Positions 1 to 7,416 of a stretch of DNA of 38,097 nt are shown one piece after another (the stretch's first letter is position 1; every line of letters begins with the position of its first letter). The stretch lies in NCBI GenBank assembly GCA_001817425.1, contig MHII01000004.1, positions 3,392 through 41,488 on the forward strand, read 5' to 3'. The translations under genes and the position numbers were made by a program. The stretch is from Candidatus Buchananbacteria bacterium RIFCSPHIGHO2_02_FULL_39_17 (lineage in GTDB: Bacteria > Patescibacteriota > Patescibacteriia > Buchananbacterales > UBA6539). Under the pieces are notes generated by a model that ran no database searches, was not told the DNA's origin, and worked only from the letters and a program-made list of their open reading frames with translations.

Positions 1-55
1 CGCCTTGCCCGCGAGCCGAAGTGTAGCCCCTCCGCCCGCGAGTTAGCGCGGGGAC
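1..55. repeat. Partial copy of a CCCCGC/GCGGGG-bounded repeat element
   Basis: GC-rich segment in an AT-rich genome, cut by the window edge. Its right end (CCGCGAG, TTAG, then GCGCGGGG at about 36-53) matches the right end of the element at 28265-28387 (CCGCGAGCTTTAG then TGCGGGG) and resembles the one at 19104-19218. An inner AGCCGAAG also recurs in the 19104 copy. I infer a third member of the same family. Unlike the other two it is not followed by a recognisable gene start. Confidence 0.4.
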
Positions 56-57
56 GA

Positions 58-159
58 GCAGGAAAATTTTCTTTTCCTTTTAGAAGAAAAAATTGGTGGC
101 GCGCAAAATCAAAAAATGTAAAGAAAATTTTCCTGCGAGGCAGTGCCGTTTCGCGGCAC
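58..159. repeat. Inverted repeat and GC hairpin, no gene
   Basis: A 17-bp perfect inverted repeat (58-74 with 120-136, core GGAAAATTTTC) encloses an AT-rich loop. A separate hairpin GTGCCG/CGGCAC (143-148 with 154-159) lies just beyond. CTCCGCCC at 30-37 is also complementary to GGGCGGAG at 167-174, so most of 1-180 can fold as one large imperfect palindrome. No open reading frame of note. Function unknown; possibly the remainder of a mobile element. Confidence 0.4.
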
Positions 160-218
160 GGCGGCGGGGCGGAGCGAATTAGATTTTTTCAGGAATTTTT
201 ACTAAAATAGGTTCTGAC

Positions 219-298
219 GTGGTTGTAAAACCACACTAAAACCAGACTTTCCGATTTTTTGGAAACCATTTAATGGGCGGCGCATTGCGCCGCCCATT
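219..298. terminator. Cluster of three hairpins, possible terminator
   Basis: Three hairpins in a row: GTGGTT/AACCAC (219-224, 229-234), TTTCC/GGAAA (248-252, 261-265) and a very stable GC-rich one, AATGGGCGGCGCA with its complement (272-284, 286-298). The last is followed on the plus strand only by GATTTTAT, a weak T-run. It may end transcripts entering from the left of the window. Direction is uncertain. Confidence 0.35.
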
Positions 299-335
299 GA
301 TTTTATCTAGTGGATAATTTGTGGTTAATTTTGAT

Positions 336-364
336 TTGTCATGATTAATAAAAACAGGTAAGAT
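336..364 (+). promoter_or_regulatory. Candidate promoter of dnaB-recR operon
   Basis: TTGTCA (336-341), a 17-bp spacer, then TAAGAT (359-364). The -35 matches sigma-70 consensus at five of six positions, the -10 at four. A start near 371 would give a leader of about 160 nt containing the hairpins at 381-404 and 411-536. Confidence 0.45.
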
Positions 365-380
365 AAAGGGGCTAGGCAAG

Positions 381-536
381 GCTAAATAATAATATAAATT
401 TAGCATTATTATGCCCGGTAGTAGTCCCTCACCTAAAACTCTGAGGGATTATTCCAAGGGTAAACGTAGGCAATTAATTTGAATAAGTCTTTATAAAATA
501 ATTAATTAAAATAGGTGAGGGATCACTACCGGGTAT
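381..536 (+). promoter_or_regulatory. Structured 5' leader of dnaB, possible two-state RNA switch
   Basis: A first hairpin is formed by GCTAAAT/ATTTAGC (381-387, 398-404). A second, long-range helix pairs 411-434 with 513-536 over 24 positions with two mismatches and one G-U pair; its end includes the A and U of the dnaB start codon (535-536). The strand element TCCCTC at 425-430 has two possible partners: GAGGGA at 517-522 (long helix) and an identical GAGGGA at 443-448 (short local hairpin). The two pairings exclude each other. AGGTGAGG at 513-520 resembles a Shine-Dalgarno sequence but is buried and about 14 nt from the AUG. I infer translational control of dnaB; the ligand or trigger is unknown. 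Confidence 0.45.
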
Positions 537-1911
537 GGCTAAAGTTGCGGAAAATTTCGACAAAATTCCCCCTCAAAATATTGAAATGGAGCAGTCGCTT
601 TTGGGCTGCCTTTTAATTGACAAGGATGCGATCATTAAAATTGCTGATATTATTTCAGCTGATGATTTTTATAAAGATAATCACCGTTTAATTTTTGAAA
701 CGATCAAGGAACTCTATGAAAAAAGAGAGCCTATTGATTTATTAAGCTTAAGCAGCCGTTTGGAAGAAAAAGGTTTAATTGAACAGGTTGGCGGCCGGTC
801 TTATTTGGCGAGTTTAGCTAATAGCGTTCCCACGGCCAGCCACGTTGTCCACTATGCCACGGTGGTTCAAAATAAAGCGACTTTGCGCCGCTTGATTAAC
901 GCTTCATCAGAAATTAACAGTCTGGGCTATCAAGAAGCGGATAACATCAGTATTTTATTAGATCAAGCCGAGCAGCGCCTCTTCACTGTTTCCCAGAAGT
1001 ATCTTAAACGTACTTTCGTTCCCATTGCTGATGTTTTAACTGAAGCTTTTGACCGAATTGATGAATTGCACCGTGAATCGGGAAAATTACGCGGCGTGCC
1101 GACCTTTTTTAATGATTTGGATAATATTTTAGCCGGACTCCAGAAATCTGACTTGATCATCTTGGCGGCGCGGCCATCGGTGGGTAAAACCACTTTGGCC
1201 CTTGATATCGCCCGCAATGTTTCCGCGAGAGGCAAACTGCCGGTGGGCATTTTTAGCTTAGAGATGTCCAAAGAGCAATTAGTTGATCGTTTGCTTTGTG
1301 CGGAAGCGGGCGTTGATTTATGGAAAATGCGCACGGGGCGGCTGTCTGATCAAGGCGAAAATGATGACTTTAGCCGGATTAACCGAGCGATGGGAACTTT
1401 ATCAGAAGCCAAAATTTTTATTGATGACTCGGCCAGTGCGAACATTATGGAAATTCGCACTAAAGCCCGGCGTTTACAGTCTGAGCATGGTTTAGGTTTA
1501 ATTGTCCTTGATTATCTTCAATTAATGGAAGGTTTAGGCAATACCGAAAATCGGGTCCAAGAAGTTTCTGAAATTTCCCGCAACTTAAAAGCGATTGCCC
1601 GCGAACTTAATGTTCCGGTTTTAGCCTTGTCTCAACTTTCTCGTTCGGTTGAATCGCGCGATACCCATATTCCCCGCTTGGCTGATTTGCGTGAATCCGG
1701 CTCGATTGAGCAAGACGCTGACGTTGTCTTATTTATTTATCGCGAATCAGTTTATCAAAAAGATTTACCGCCGGACCGGATGCATTTAGCTGATATTTTT
1801 ATTGCCAAACATCGCAACGGGCCAACGGGCAAGGTTAAGCTTTTCTTTGATGAGCAAAATGTCACTTTCCGTAATTTGGAAAGAAAAATTACTGACCAAG
1901 AAAATAATTGA
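535..1911 (+). CDS. dnaB: Replicative DNA helicase DnaB
   Basis: Hexameric replication-fork helicase of 458 residues, normal length for the family. The N-terminal primase-interacting domain starts with the usual PPQNIEMEQSLLG motif (residues 12-24). The RecA-like motor domain has Walker A ARPSVGKTT (about 211-219), Walker B LIVLDYLQLM (about 322-331), the LSQLSR motif (about 364-369) and the DLRESGSIEQDADVV segment with the C-terminal catalytic arginines. No intein is present. The ATG at 535 is chosen because the conserved PPQNIE motif follows at the usual distance; there is no well-placed Shine-Dalgarno and the start is in a long hairpin. First gene of an operon with recR six bases downstream. 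Family assignment is secure. Confidence 0.97.
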   Translation: MAKVAENFDKIPPQNIEMEQSLLGCLLIDKDAIIKIADIISADDFYKDNHRLIFETIKELYEKREPIDLLSLSSRLEEKGLIEQVGGRSYLASLANSVPTASHVVHYATVVQNKATLRRLINASSEINSLGYQEADNISILLDQAEQRLFTVSQKYLKRTFVPIADVLTEAFDRIDELHRESGKLRGVPTFFNDLDNILAGLQKSDLIILAARPSVGKTTLALDIARNVSARGKLPVGIFSLEMSKEQLVDRLLCAEAGVDLWKMRTGRLSDQGENDDFSRINRAMGTLSEAKIFIDDSASANIMEIRTKARRLQSEHGLGLIVLDYLQLMEGLGNTENRVQEVSEISRNLKAIARELNVPVLALSQLSRSVESRDTHIPRLADLRESGSIEQDADVVLFIYRESVYQKDLPPDRMHLADIFIAKHRNGPTGKVKLFFDEQNVTFRNLERKITDQENN

Positions 1912-1917
1912 TAAAAA

Positions 1918-2520
1918 ATGGCAAATTATCCGACGCCGATTAAAAATTTAATTGATGAGTTTGCCGCTTTACCCGGCCTTGGCCCGAAAACCGCTGAACG
2001 GCTGGTTTTTTATTTATTGAAACGACCAACGACTGATTTAAATAAATTTGCCTCAGCCATTAGCCAGTTAAAAAATAAAATCACGGTTTGTCAAAAATGT
2101 CAAAACTACAGCGAAATTAGCCCTTGTGCCATTTGCCAATCTCGTCAAAGAAACCCAAAAGTGATTTGTTTGGTTGCCTTGCCTCAAGACTTATTAGCCA
2201 TTGAAAAAACTAACGAGTATCAGGGTGTTTATCATGTTTTAGGCGGGGTCATTGATCCACTGCAAGGGCTTACTCTGGAACAATTAAAAATTCAGGAATT
2301 AATCAATCGGATTAAAATTGATGGTGCGGTTGAAATTATTTTGGCGCTAAATTCGGATTTGCCCGGCGAAACTACCATTCTTTACTTGACAAAATTGTTA
2401 AAATCCTTTAAAAATATTAAGCTGACTCGTTTGGCTCAAGGTTTGCCCACGGGCAGCGACTTGGAATATGCCGATGAAATTACTTTGACCAATGCGCTTA
2501 AGGGCAGACGAGAAATTTAA
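1918..2520 (+). CDS. recR: Recombination mediator RecR
   Basis: RecR acts with RecO/RecF to load RecA at gaps. At 200 residues it has the standard layout: helix-hairpin-helix LPGLGPKTAERL (18-29), a four-cysteine zinc finger (C58, C61, C70, C73), a TOPRIM core (VICLVALPQDLLAIEKT, 82-98) and the YHVLGG motif (105-110). The TOPRIM glutamate that normally follows ICVV is replaced here (ICLVA, Ala87), while the later D91 is kept. Starts six bases after the dnaB stop, so probably cotranscribed. Family assignment is firm; the effect of the Ala87 change is not known from sequence. Confidence 0.95.
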   Translation: MANYPTPIKNLIDEFAALPGLGPKTAERLVFYLLKRPTTDLNKFASAISQLKNKITVCQKCQNYSEISPCAICQSRQRNPKVICLVALPQDLLAIEKTNEYQGVYHVLGGVIDPLQGLTLEQLKIQELINRIKIDGAVEIILALNSDLPGETTILYLTKLLKSFKNIKLTRLAQGLPTGSDLEYADEITLTNALKGRREI

Positions 2521-2530
2521 GGAGGGAAAA

Positions 2531-2899
2531 ATGCCGCTTGATATTCAGCTTCTTCGTTTATATTCTAGTTCAGCAGTTCAGTTGCCGATGATTTTAGCCG
2601 TCGAGAACGCCGACCCGGTTTTACGCCAGCCGGATTTTATCCGGCAGCGCGCTGCCTTGATCGTCCAACGTCTAATCGCTCGAATTTTGAATGAAATGCT
2701 TAAAGTCGTTCAACCCGTCCAGTTCCTTGCTGCCACCCAGTCAGTTAAACCAAATCAAGATGGAAAAAAACAACATCGGTTGACTGACGAAAACGGCAAT
2801 CCTTTTGCCATTAATGAGGCAATTGAGGCAGCGGTTTTGCAAGTGAGTCAAGCCGCCATCACGGCCGCGCAGAGGGCTAAGCAAAAGCGCCCGATTTAA
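2531..2899 (+). CDS. Hypothetical protein, third gene of dnaB-recR operon
   Basis: A soluble protein of 122 residues that I do not recognise. The start is set by an excellent ribosome site, AAGGAGG, five bases before the ATG at 2531; an in-frame ATG at 2492 would overlap recR by 29 bases and lacks one. The sequence is mostly helical and alanine/glutamine-rich, with a central motif DGKKQHRLTDENGNPF (about 74-89) and a basic C-terminus ending KQKRPI. No signal peptide or membrane segment. Its last codons form one arm of the operon terminator. Position after dnaB-recR suggests a nucleic-acid or housekeeping role, but that is only context. Confidence 0.8.
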   Translation: MPLDIQLLRLYSSSAVQLPMILAVENADPVLRQPDFIRQRAALIVQRLIARILNEMLKVVQPVQFLAATQSVKPNQDGKKQHRLTDENGNPFAINEAIEAAVLQVSQAAITAAQRAKQKRPI

Positions 2900-2918
2900 A
2901 TCGAGCGCTTCTTTTTTT
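2885..2918 (+). terminator. Intrinsic terminator of dnaB-recR operon
   Basis: Hairpin with arms AAGCGC-CGATTT and AAATCG-GCGCTT separated by one internal mismatch, followed by C and seven T (2912-2918). It overlaps the stop codon of the hypothetical gene. Confidence 0.85.
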
Positions 2919-2959
2919 ATTCTTTCATTCGTAGATTCGAATAAATTCGTAAATTAGCA

Positions 2960-3268
2960 TTATACTTTTTCAATTTTAACTAAACTATAGGGTTGACGGT
3001 GACCCACTCGTTTGCGGTAGCGAATTTTTGATTTAAATTTAGTCACCATAATTTTATCGTTTTTCCCCTGTTTAATAATTTGACCTTGGATTTTTTTTGC
3101 TAAAATTGGCTTGCCTAATTCAAAGTTTCCGCTAGCTTCGTCAACAATTAACAAAGCGTCAAAATTTACATTTTGCCCGGCACGCGCCGGGTTTTTTTCA
3201 ATTTTTACGGTTTGGCCAGCCGTGACCACGTATTGTTTACCGCCGGTTTTAATAACCGCTAAGGGCAT
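2960..3268 (-). CDS. rplU: Large ribosomal subunit protein bL21
   Basis: Protein bL21 of the 50S subunit, 102 residues, full length. It begins with the family signature (AVIKTGGKQYVV, 4-15) and keeps the basic C-terminal motif KSKIRYRKRVGHRQPYS (79-95). In most bacteria rpmA (bL27) follows rplU; here no bL27 gene lies next to it on either side. Own promoter at 3300-3328 and isolated from purF by a terminator, so apparently monocistronic. No clear Shine-Dalgarno before the ATG. Confidence 0.96.
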   Translation of the reverse strand: MPLAVIKTGGKQYVVTAGQTVKIEKNPARAGQNVNFDALLIVDEASGNFELGKPILAKKIQGQIIKQGKNDKIMVTKFKSKIRYRKRVGHRQPYSLVKIEKV

Positions 3269-3299
3269 AAAAGAGATATATTAATTTAATAACTTTTAC

Positions 3300-3328
3300 A
3301 GTTTAGCTTTAATTTTAAAAAAAGTCAA
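3300..3328 (-). promoter_or_regulatory. Promoter of rplU
   Basis: Reading the minus strand: TTGACT (3328-3323), a 17-bp spacer, TAAACT (3305-3300). Lies between the purF terminator and rplU. Confidence 0.65.
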
Positions 3329-3332
3329 GGAT

Positions 3333-3357
3333 AAAAAAAAGCAGCAGAAATGCTGCT
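3333..3357 (-). terminator. Intrinsic terminator of purF
   Basis: On the minus strand AGCAGCA and TGCTGCT form a 7-bp hairpin with a 4-base loop, followed by a T-run (3340-3333). The 5' arm overlaps the purF stop codon. Confidence 0.85.
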
Positions 3358-4811
3358 TAGAAAGGTGCTAAAGGATAATTACGGCTAAAACAGGCATCGC
3401 AAAAGCTTTTTAAGCCAACTTCGCGTAGAGCCTGTTGATAGCCGAGCAAAGAGAGATGGTATAGTGAATCAGCGCCGATGATTTGTTTGGTTTCCTCTAG
3501 GCTGTGGTTAGCCGCAATCAGCTCTTCTGGATGCTTAATATCCACCCCGTAATGACAAACGTCAACTATCCGAGGTGAAGCAATCGCAACATGAACTTCA
3601 GTTGCCCCGGCTTTACGCAGAAGTGCCACGTGTCTGGTGGCAGTTGTCGCTCGAACAATGGAGTCATCAACTTTAATGATTTTACGGCCAGCCACGATGG
3701 CCGAATCAGGATTGTGCTTTAAGTCAACATCTGCCTCCCTAGCCTTTTGCCCGGGGGTGATAAAATTTCTGGCGCTGTATTGGTTGCGATTTAAACCAAA
3801 GTCAAAAGGAAACTCACCATCAATGGCGTTCTCGATAGTTTGCTTATTTAGATTATCGAGTAGTCGCAGGTGATTTAGGATTTGAGCAAAAGACAGGGCG
3901 GTGGTTCGACCAGAGTCAAGAACTGGAATAACTAAAGCGTCTAATGGTAGTAGATTATAATGGTTCATTTCCAAGGCGGTGGCTCGGCCCAATGCTTTTC
4001 TTGCCGAACTAACGCTAACATCAAATATATTACTGTCTGGCCGGCTCAAGTAAACAAATTCGAAGCTACAGGGCGAAATAACACCTTTTTGATTTAGCTG
4101 ATAAGTATTGATTTCGCCGTCGGGAGTAACAATAATCACTTCCCCAGGCGCCAAATTTTTGACAAATTCAACGCCGGTGTGAGAAAAAGCACAGTTTTCT
4201 GAAGCAAAGGTATAACTGGAATTTGCCTTACCAAAACACAATGGCCGAAAGCCCCACGGGTCTTTAGCGGCAATCAAAAATCCATTCCACAAAATTAAGA
4301 GTGAAAAGGCGCCAGCGATCCGATTTAAAGTATCAAGAATTTTGTCAATGACATCGATTTTATCTGATCGGGCAATTAAGGAAAAAATTAACTCTGTATC
4401 GGCCGTGGTGTCAAATACCACCCCCTGCCGCTGAAGTTCTTCTCGGAGTTCGCCAATAGATAACCAATCACCATTCAAGTAACCTCTGACTAAATCACCG
4501 TTATGAGCAATTGCCATTTGGCTACCAAAAATTTCTTTAACCAGAGGCTGAGCATTGCGTAAGCCAGTTCCGCCAATGGTGCCATAACGAACATGACCAA
4601 TGCCAGTTTCGCCAGGAAACTGGGCTGAATCAATTTTTTCCCTCAAATGACTGACAAAACCAACTCGTTTTTGAGTTTTAATGTGGTTCATTTGATTATT
4701 CCAGACAGCAAAACCAGCTGACTCATGGCCTCGGTGTTGCAGACAAAATAGGCCACGAATAATCTGATCAACGGCATTATTGGCCCCACTGACTCCGTAG
4801 ATACCACACAT
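3357..4811 (-). CDS. purF: Amidophosphoribosyltransferase PurF
   Basis: First enzyme of de novo purine synthesis: PRPP plus glutamine to phosphoribosylamine. With the ATG at 4811 the protein is 484 residues and starts MCGIYG, exposing Cys2 as the N-terminal nucleophile; the AAGGAGAG site seven bases upstream supports this start over one 14 codons earlier. The class II glutaminase domain has HRGHESAG (26-33) and RYGT. The phosphoribosyltransferase domain has the PRPP loop VDDSIVRATT (381-390), where the usual G of RGTT is A. Cysteines 248, 419, 471 and 474 match the iron-sulfur ligands of the Bacillus-type enzyme. The segment NQYSARNFI (343-351) departs from the usual GRTFI motif. No other pur gene is nearby. 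Confidence 0.93.
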   Translation of the reverse strand: MCGIYGVSGANNAVDQIIRGLFCLQHRGHESAGFAVWNNQMNHIKTQKRVGFVSHLREKIDSAQFPGETGIGHVRYGTIGGTGLRNAQPLVKEIFGSQMAIAHNGDLVRGYLNGDWLSIGELREELQRQGVVFDTTADTELIFSLIARSDKIDVIDKILDTLNRIAGAFSLLILWNGFLIAAKDPWGFRPLCFGKANSSYTFASENCAFSHTGVEFVKNLAPGEVIIVTPDGEINTYQLNQKGVISPCSFEFVYLSRPDSNIFDVSVSSARKALGRATALEMNHYNLLPLDALVIPVLDSGRTTALSFAQILNHLRLLDNLNKQTIENAIDGEFPFDFGLNRNQYSARNFITPGQKAREADVDLKHNPDSAIVAGRKIIKVDDSIVRATTATRHVALLRKAGATEVHVAIASPRIVDVCHYGVDIKHPEELIAANHSLEETKQIIGADSLYHLSLLGYQQALREVGLKSFCDACFSRNYPLAPF

Positions 4812-4866
4812 TATATCTCTCCTTTTTATGATGATAAAAAAGTCAAGGTGCAAAACCCCCGATTGT

Positions 4867-4896
4867 ATCTTAAGTGATTTTTATTCAACTTGTCAA
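4867..4896 (-). promoter_or_regulatory. Promoter of purF
   Basis: Minus strand: perfect TTGACA (4896-4891), an 18-bp spacer, TAAGAT (4872-4867). The -35 box overlaps the stop codon of the upstream membrane protein gene. Confidence 0.65.
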
Positions 4897-6392
4897 TTAT
4901 TTAGGATTTTAGAAATATAATAATCAACCGGCGCAAAGTCATCGGTTAAAATTTTGATTCCCGGTTCAATTTTTGGTTCATGATCCCAAAAATTATCCAA
5001 AAGCGCTTTTTGTTCCAAATCAGCGGTTTTTAATAATTGCTTTTTAGCCAGACGATTATTTCCTTTGGTAGCAACGATAATGATATTTTGATGCTGAGTC
5101 AAATCTTTGTTGGTATTATATCGGGCGGGAAAAAGATATAATTGCGAGAAAATTTTTTTCAAAGTTAAATATTCCGCCTGAAAAAATAAAGAATTTTTTC
5201 CCTGAATCGAAGAGATGACATTTAAAATTAAAATACCGTCAGGTGTTAAGGCATCATAAATTTTTTTCATTGCTTCGGTAGTAGTTAGTTGAAAAGGAAT
5301 TGAATAATATGAAGCAAAGGCATCGCCGTAAATCACGTCATAAGTTTCTTTATTTTGGTTTAAATAAATTCTGGCGTCCTGATGAAGAATTTTAAGTCGT
5401 GGGTTAGGTTTTAAATTAAAATAATTTTTGGCGACGGCGGTCACTGCCGGATCAATTTCCACAACCGTCATTTCGGCTGACGAATAGCGCTTTAAAAAAT
5501 TAAGCGGCGCAATGTAGGCGCCGCCGCCTAAAGTCAAGGCCTTTTGAATTTTTGGCTTAAACAAACTGTCCAATAAATAAAGTTGGTGATATTTTGAATA
5601 AAGTTCCTCATTTTCTTTAAAAATTATTGAGTGAGCTTCCGTCGCTAAATATAAAATTCGAACCGGCTGCTGGCTAGTAAGATCAATTGTATCAACGACC
5701 CGAAGATGATTGTAAGCGCTGTCTCGTTCAAAGATATTTGGTGTTGGTAAAAATTGGAAGAAAGACCAAATAATTATTGTAAAAAATAAAATGAGAATTT
5801 TAAAAATTTTTCTGCCGCCTAAAAGTGAAATTAAAATTAAGGCAATAGCCAGACCAAAAATAATTTGGTTACTGCCAAAAGTCGGGATCAGGTAAAATCC
5901 GGCTAAAAAAGTGCCAACAATACTACCAATAGTTGATAAAGCGTAAAGATTGCCGGCGATACCTCCTGAACTTTCAAGATCCTTAATTTTTAGTCGTACG
6001 GCATAAGGTGAAATCATTCCCAACAAAACGCCGGGTAAAGCAAAAAGGATGATGGTGGCGAAGACTGCACCAGATTTAACGCCAAAATAAGTTGAATAGA
6101 ATAAAATAAAATCTTTAAAAATTGCGACTAAAAATATGGCCAATCCGGCCAAAAATAAAATTAGACATAAGAAAGCTAAGCTGGGATTTTTAGCGGAAAA
6201 TCTGCCGCCCAAATAATAACCTAAACTTAAGGCCCCCAAGACAATGCCGATTAAAGCCGTCCAAACAAAAATCGAAGTGCCAAGATATGGCGCCAAAAGC
6301 CTTGAGCCGATTAATTCCAAAATCATTACCAAAGCACCGGCAATAAAAACAATAATTTCCAGTCGGCTGATTTTTTGCCAAAATTTAATCAT
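4893..6392 (-). CDS. Membrane protein with spermidine-synthase-like domain
   Basis: About 499 residues. The N-terminal 210 residues are hydrophobic with roughly six to seven membrane helices; a Rossmann methyltransferase/aminopropyltransferase-like domain follows, with LGGGAY (288-293), the acidic strand-2 end VEIDP (311-315), DAR (339-341) and YDVIYGDAF (351-359). This is the layout of the fused 'MFS-like/spermidine synthase' proteins found in many bacteria. True spermidine synthases have a different catalytic aspartate context, so polyamine synthesis cannot be assumed. The ATG at 6392 overlaps the upstream stop by eight bases (translational coupling); an upstream TTG at 6413 is less likely. 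Last gene of the operon starting at 10555. Confidence 0.85.
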   Translation of the reverse strand: MIKFWQKISRLEIIVFIAGALVMILELIGSRLLAPYLGTSIFVWTALIGIVLGALSLGYYLGGRFSAKNPSLAFLCLILFLAGLAIFLVAIFKDFILFYSTYFGVKSGAVFATIILFALPGVLLGMISPYAVRLKIKDLESSGGIAGNLYALSTIGSIVGTFLAGFYLIPTFGSNQIIFGLAIALILISLLGGRKIFKILILFFTIIIWSFFQFLPTPNIFERDSAYNHLRVVDTIDLTSQQPVRILYLATEAHSIIFKENEELYSKYHQLYLLDSLFKPKIQKALTLGGGAYIAPLNFLKRYSSAEMTVVEIDPAVTAVAKNYFNLKPNPRLKILHQDARIYLNQNKETYDVIYGDAFASYYSIPFQLTTTEAMKKIYDALTPDGILILNVISSIQGKNSLFFQAEYLTLKKIFSQLYLFPARYNTNKDLTQHQNIIIVATKGNNRLAKKQLLKTADLEQKALLDNFWDHEPKIEPGIKILTDDFAPVDYYISKILNN

Positions 6393-7413
6393 TTTTTTTA
6401 AATTTATAAACAATGACTAAACTGCCAGCAAAAATAATCATTAAGCTGATTAAGACACCTAAAGCAATAATTTTACCAACTGAGGGTAAAAAAAGTGAAG
6501 CGAGGCCAAAGGCGGCAGAAATTAAATATAAAAACATTACCGCGCCTCGGTGAGTTAAGCCAATATCTAAAAGTCGAAAATGCAGATGACGGCTGTCGGC
6601 TTTGATTGGCGAAAGTCCTTGTCTAATTCGGCGAATAATTACCCAAGCCACATCTAAAACTGGTACACCCATAATTAATAGGGCGGTGGCGATTTTTGAG
6701 CCCGAAATAATCGCTAGCACGCCAAGAAGAAAGCCGCAAAAAACACTGCCTCCCTCACCCAGAAAAATTTTAGCCGGATGCCAATTAAAAATTAAAAAAC
6801 CCAGACAACTGCCGGCTAAAATCAGCGCCAAAAAAGACGTTCCGGAAGCGGCCACATCCCAAGATAAACTGACCAGATAAATAATTAAAGCGCTAATGGC
6901 GGTAATGCCACTCACTAATCCGTCCAAGCCGTCTAAAAGTTTGGTCGTGTAAATCATGCCTAAAATCCAAAAAAAGGCGGCGCTGACGCCCAGGGTGGCA
7001 GAAATTTGCAAAATTCCACCCAGGGGATTAGTGATAAACTCAATTTTTATTCCGGAAACTAAAATTATTATCGTGGCCAAAACTGGAAAAATAAACTGTC
7101 CGGCCGGCTTTAAATTATACCGATCGTCAAAATAACCGCCGATAATTAGAATTAAGCCGCCTAAAAGTATGGCTAAAATATTTAGATTAGAAATTTTTTG
7201 ATCAGTCAGCAAACCTTGCTGCCAAAAAATTAAAGCGGTTAAGCTGAAAGCTAAAAAAATCGCTGTCCCGCCCAAAAGCGGTATTGGTTTTTGATGGATT
7301 TTTCTGGGTGCTGGTGAATCAACAATTTTATACTTTAAGGCGATTTTTTTAGCTTGAATGGTAAAAATAAAAGAAAAAATAAAAGCAAGCGATAAAGCGA
7401 TTAAGTATGGCAT
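6385..7413 (-). CDS. wecA: Undecaprenyl-phosphate sugar-1-phosphate transferase (WecA/TagO-like)
   Basis: Polytopic membrane enzyme of 342 residues in the MraY/WecA family, which links a UDP-sugar phosphate to undecaprenyl phosphate to start a glycan. About ten membrane helices. Motifs: RKIHQKPIPLLGG (37-49), the aspartate pair in YFDDR (94-98), LLDGLDGL (159-166), NWHPAKIFLGEGGS (210-223) and HLHFRLLDIG (276-285). Two departures: Lys158 replaces the usual Asn before LLDGLDGL, and Glu220 replaces the Asp of the FxGDxGS motif. Its substrate sugar cannot be told. Three bases separate it from the Clp gene upstream and the gene downstream overlaps its stop, so it is firmly operonic. Probably supplies the lipid carrier for a surface glycan. 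Confidence 0.88.
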   Translation of the reverse strand: MPYLIALSLAFIFSFIFTIQAKKIALKYKIVDSPAPRKIHQKPIPLLGGTAIFLAFSLTALIFWQQGLLTDQKISNLNILAILLGGLILIIGGYFDDRYNLKPAGQFIFPVLATIIILVSGIKIEFITNPLGGILQISATLGVSAAFFWILGMIYTTKLLDGLDGLVSGITAISALIIYLVSLSWDVAASGTSFLALILAGSCLGFLIFNWHPAKIFLGEGGSVFCGFLLGVLAIISGSKIATALLIMGVPVLDVAWVIIRRIRQGLSPIKADSRHLHFRLLDIGLTHRGAVMFLYLISAAFGLASLFLPSVGKIIALGVLISLMIIFAGSLVIVYKFKKND

Positions 7414-7416
7414 GAT

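Noticed and set aside
1-300. CRISPR array or tRNA in the left gene-free region
   Set aside because: Repeats are inverted, not regularly spaced direct repeats, and no cloverleaf could be drawn.
963-1334. Long antisense ORF inside dnaB
   Set aside because: Shadow of the dnaB coding frame; no ribosome site or family resemblance.
2492-2530. Earlier ATG for the hypothetical gene after recR
   Set aside because: Overlaps recR and lacks a ribosome site, whereas the ATG at 2531 has AAGGAGG at ideal spacing.
4893-6392. True spermidine synthase (speE)
   Set aside because: The catalytic region reads YDVIYGDAF, unlike SpeE, and the protein has a large membrane domain; a plain speE call would overstate it.
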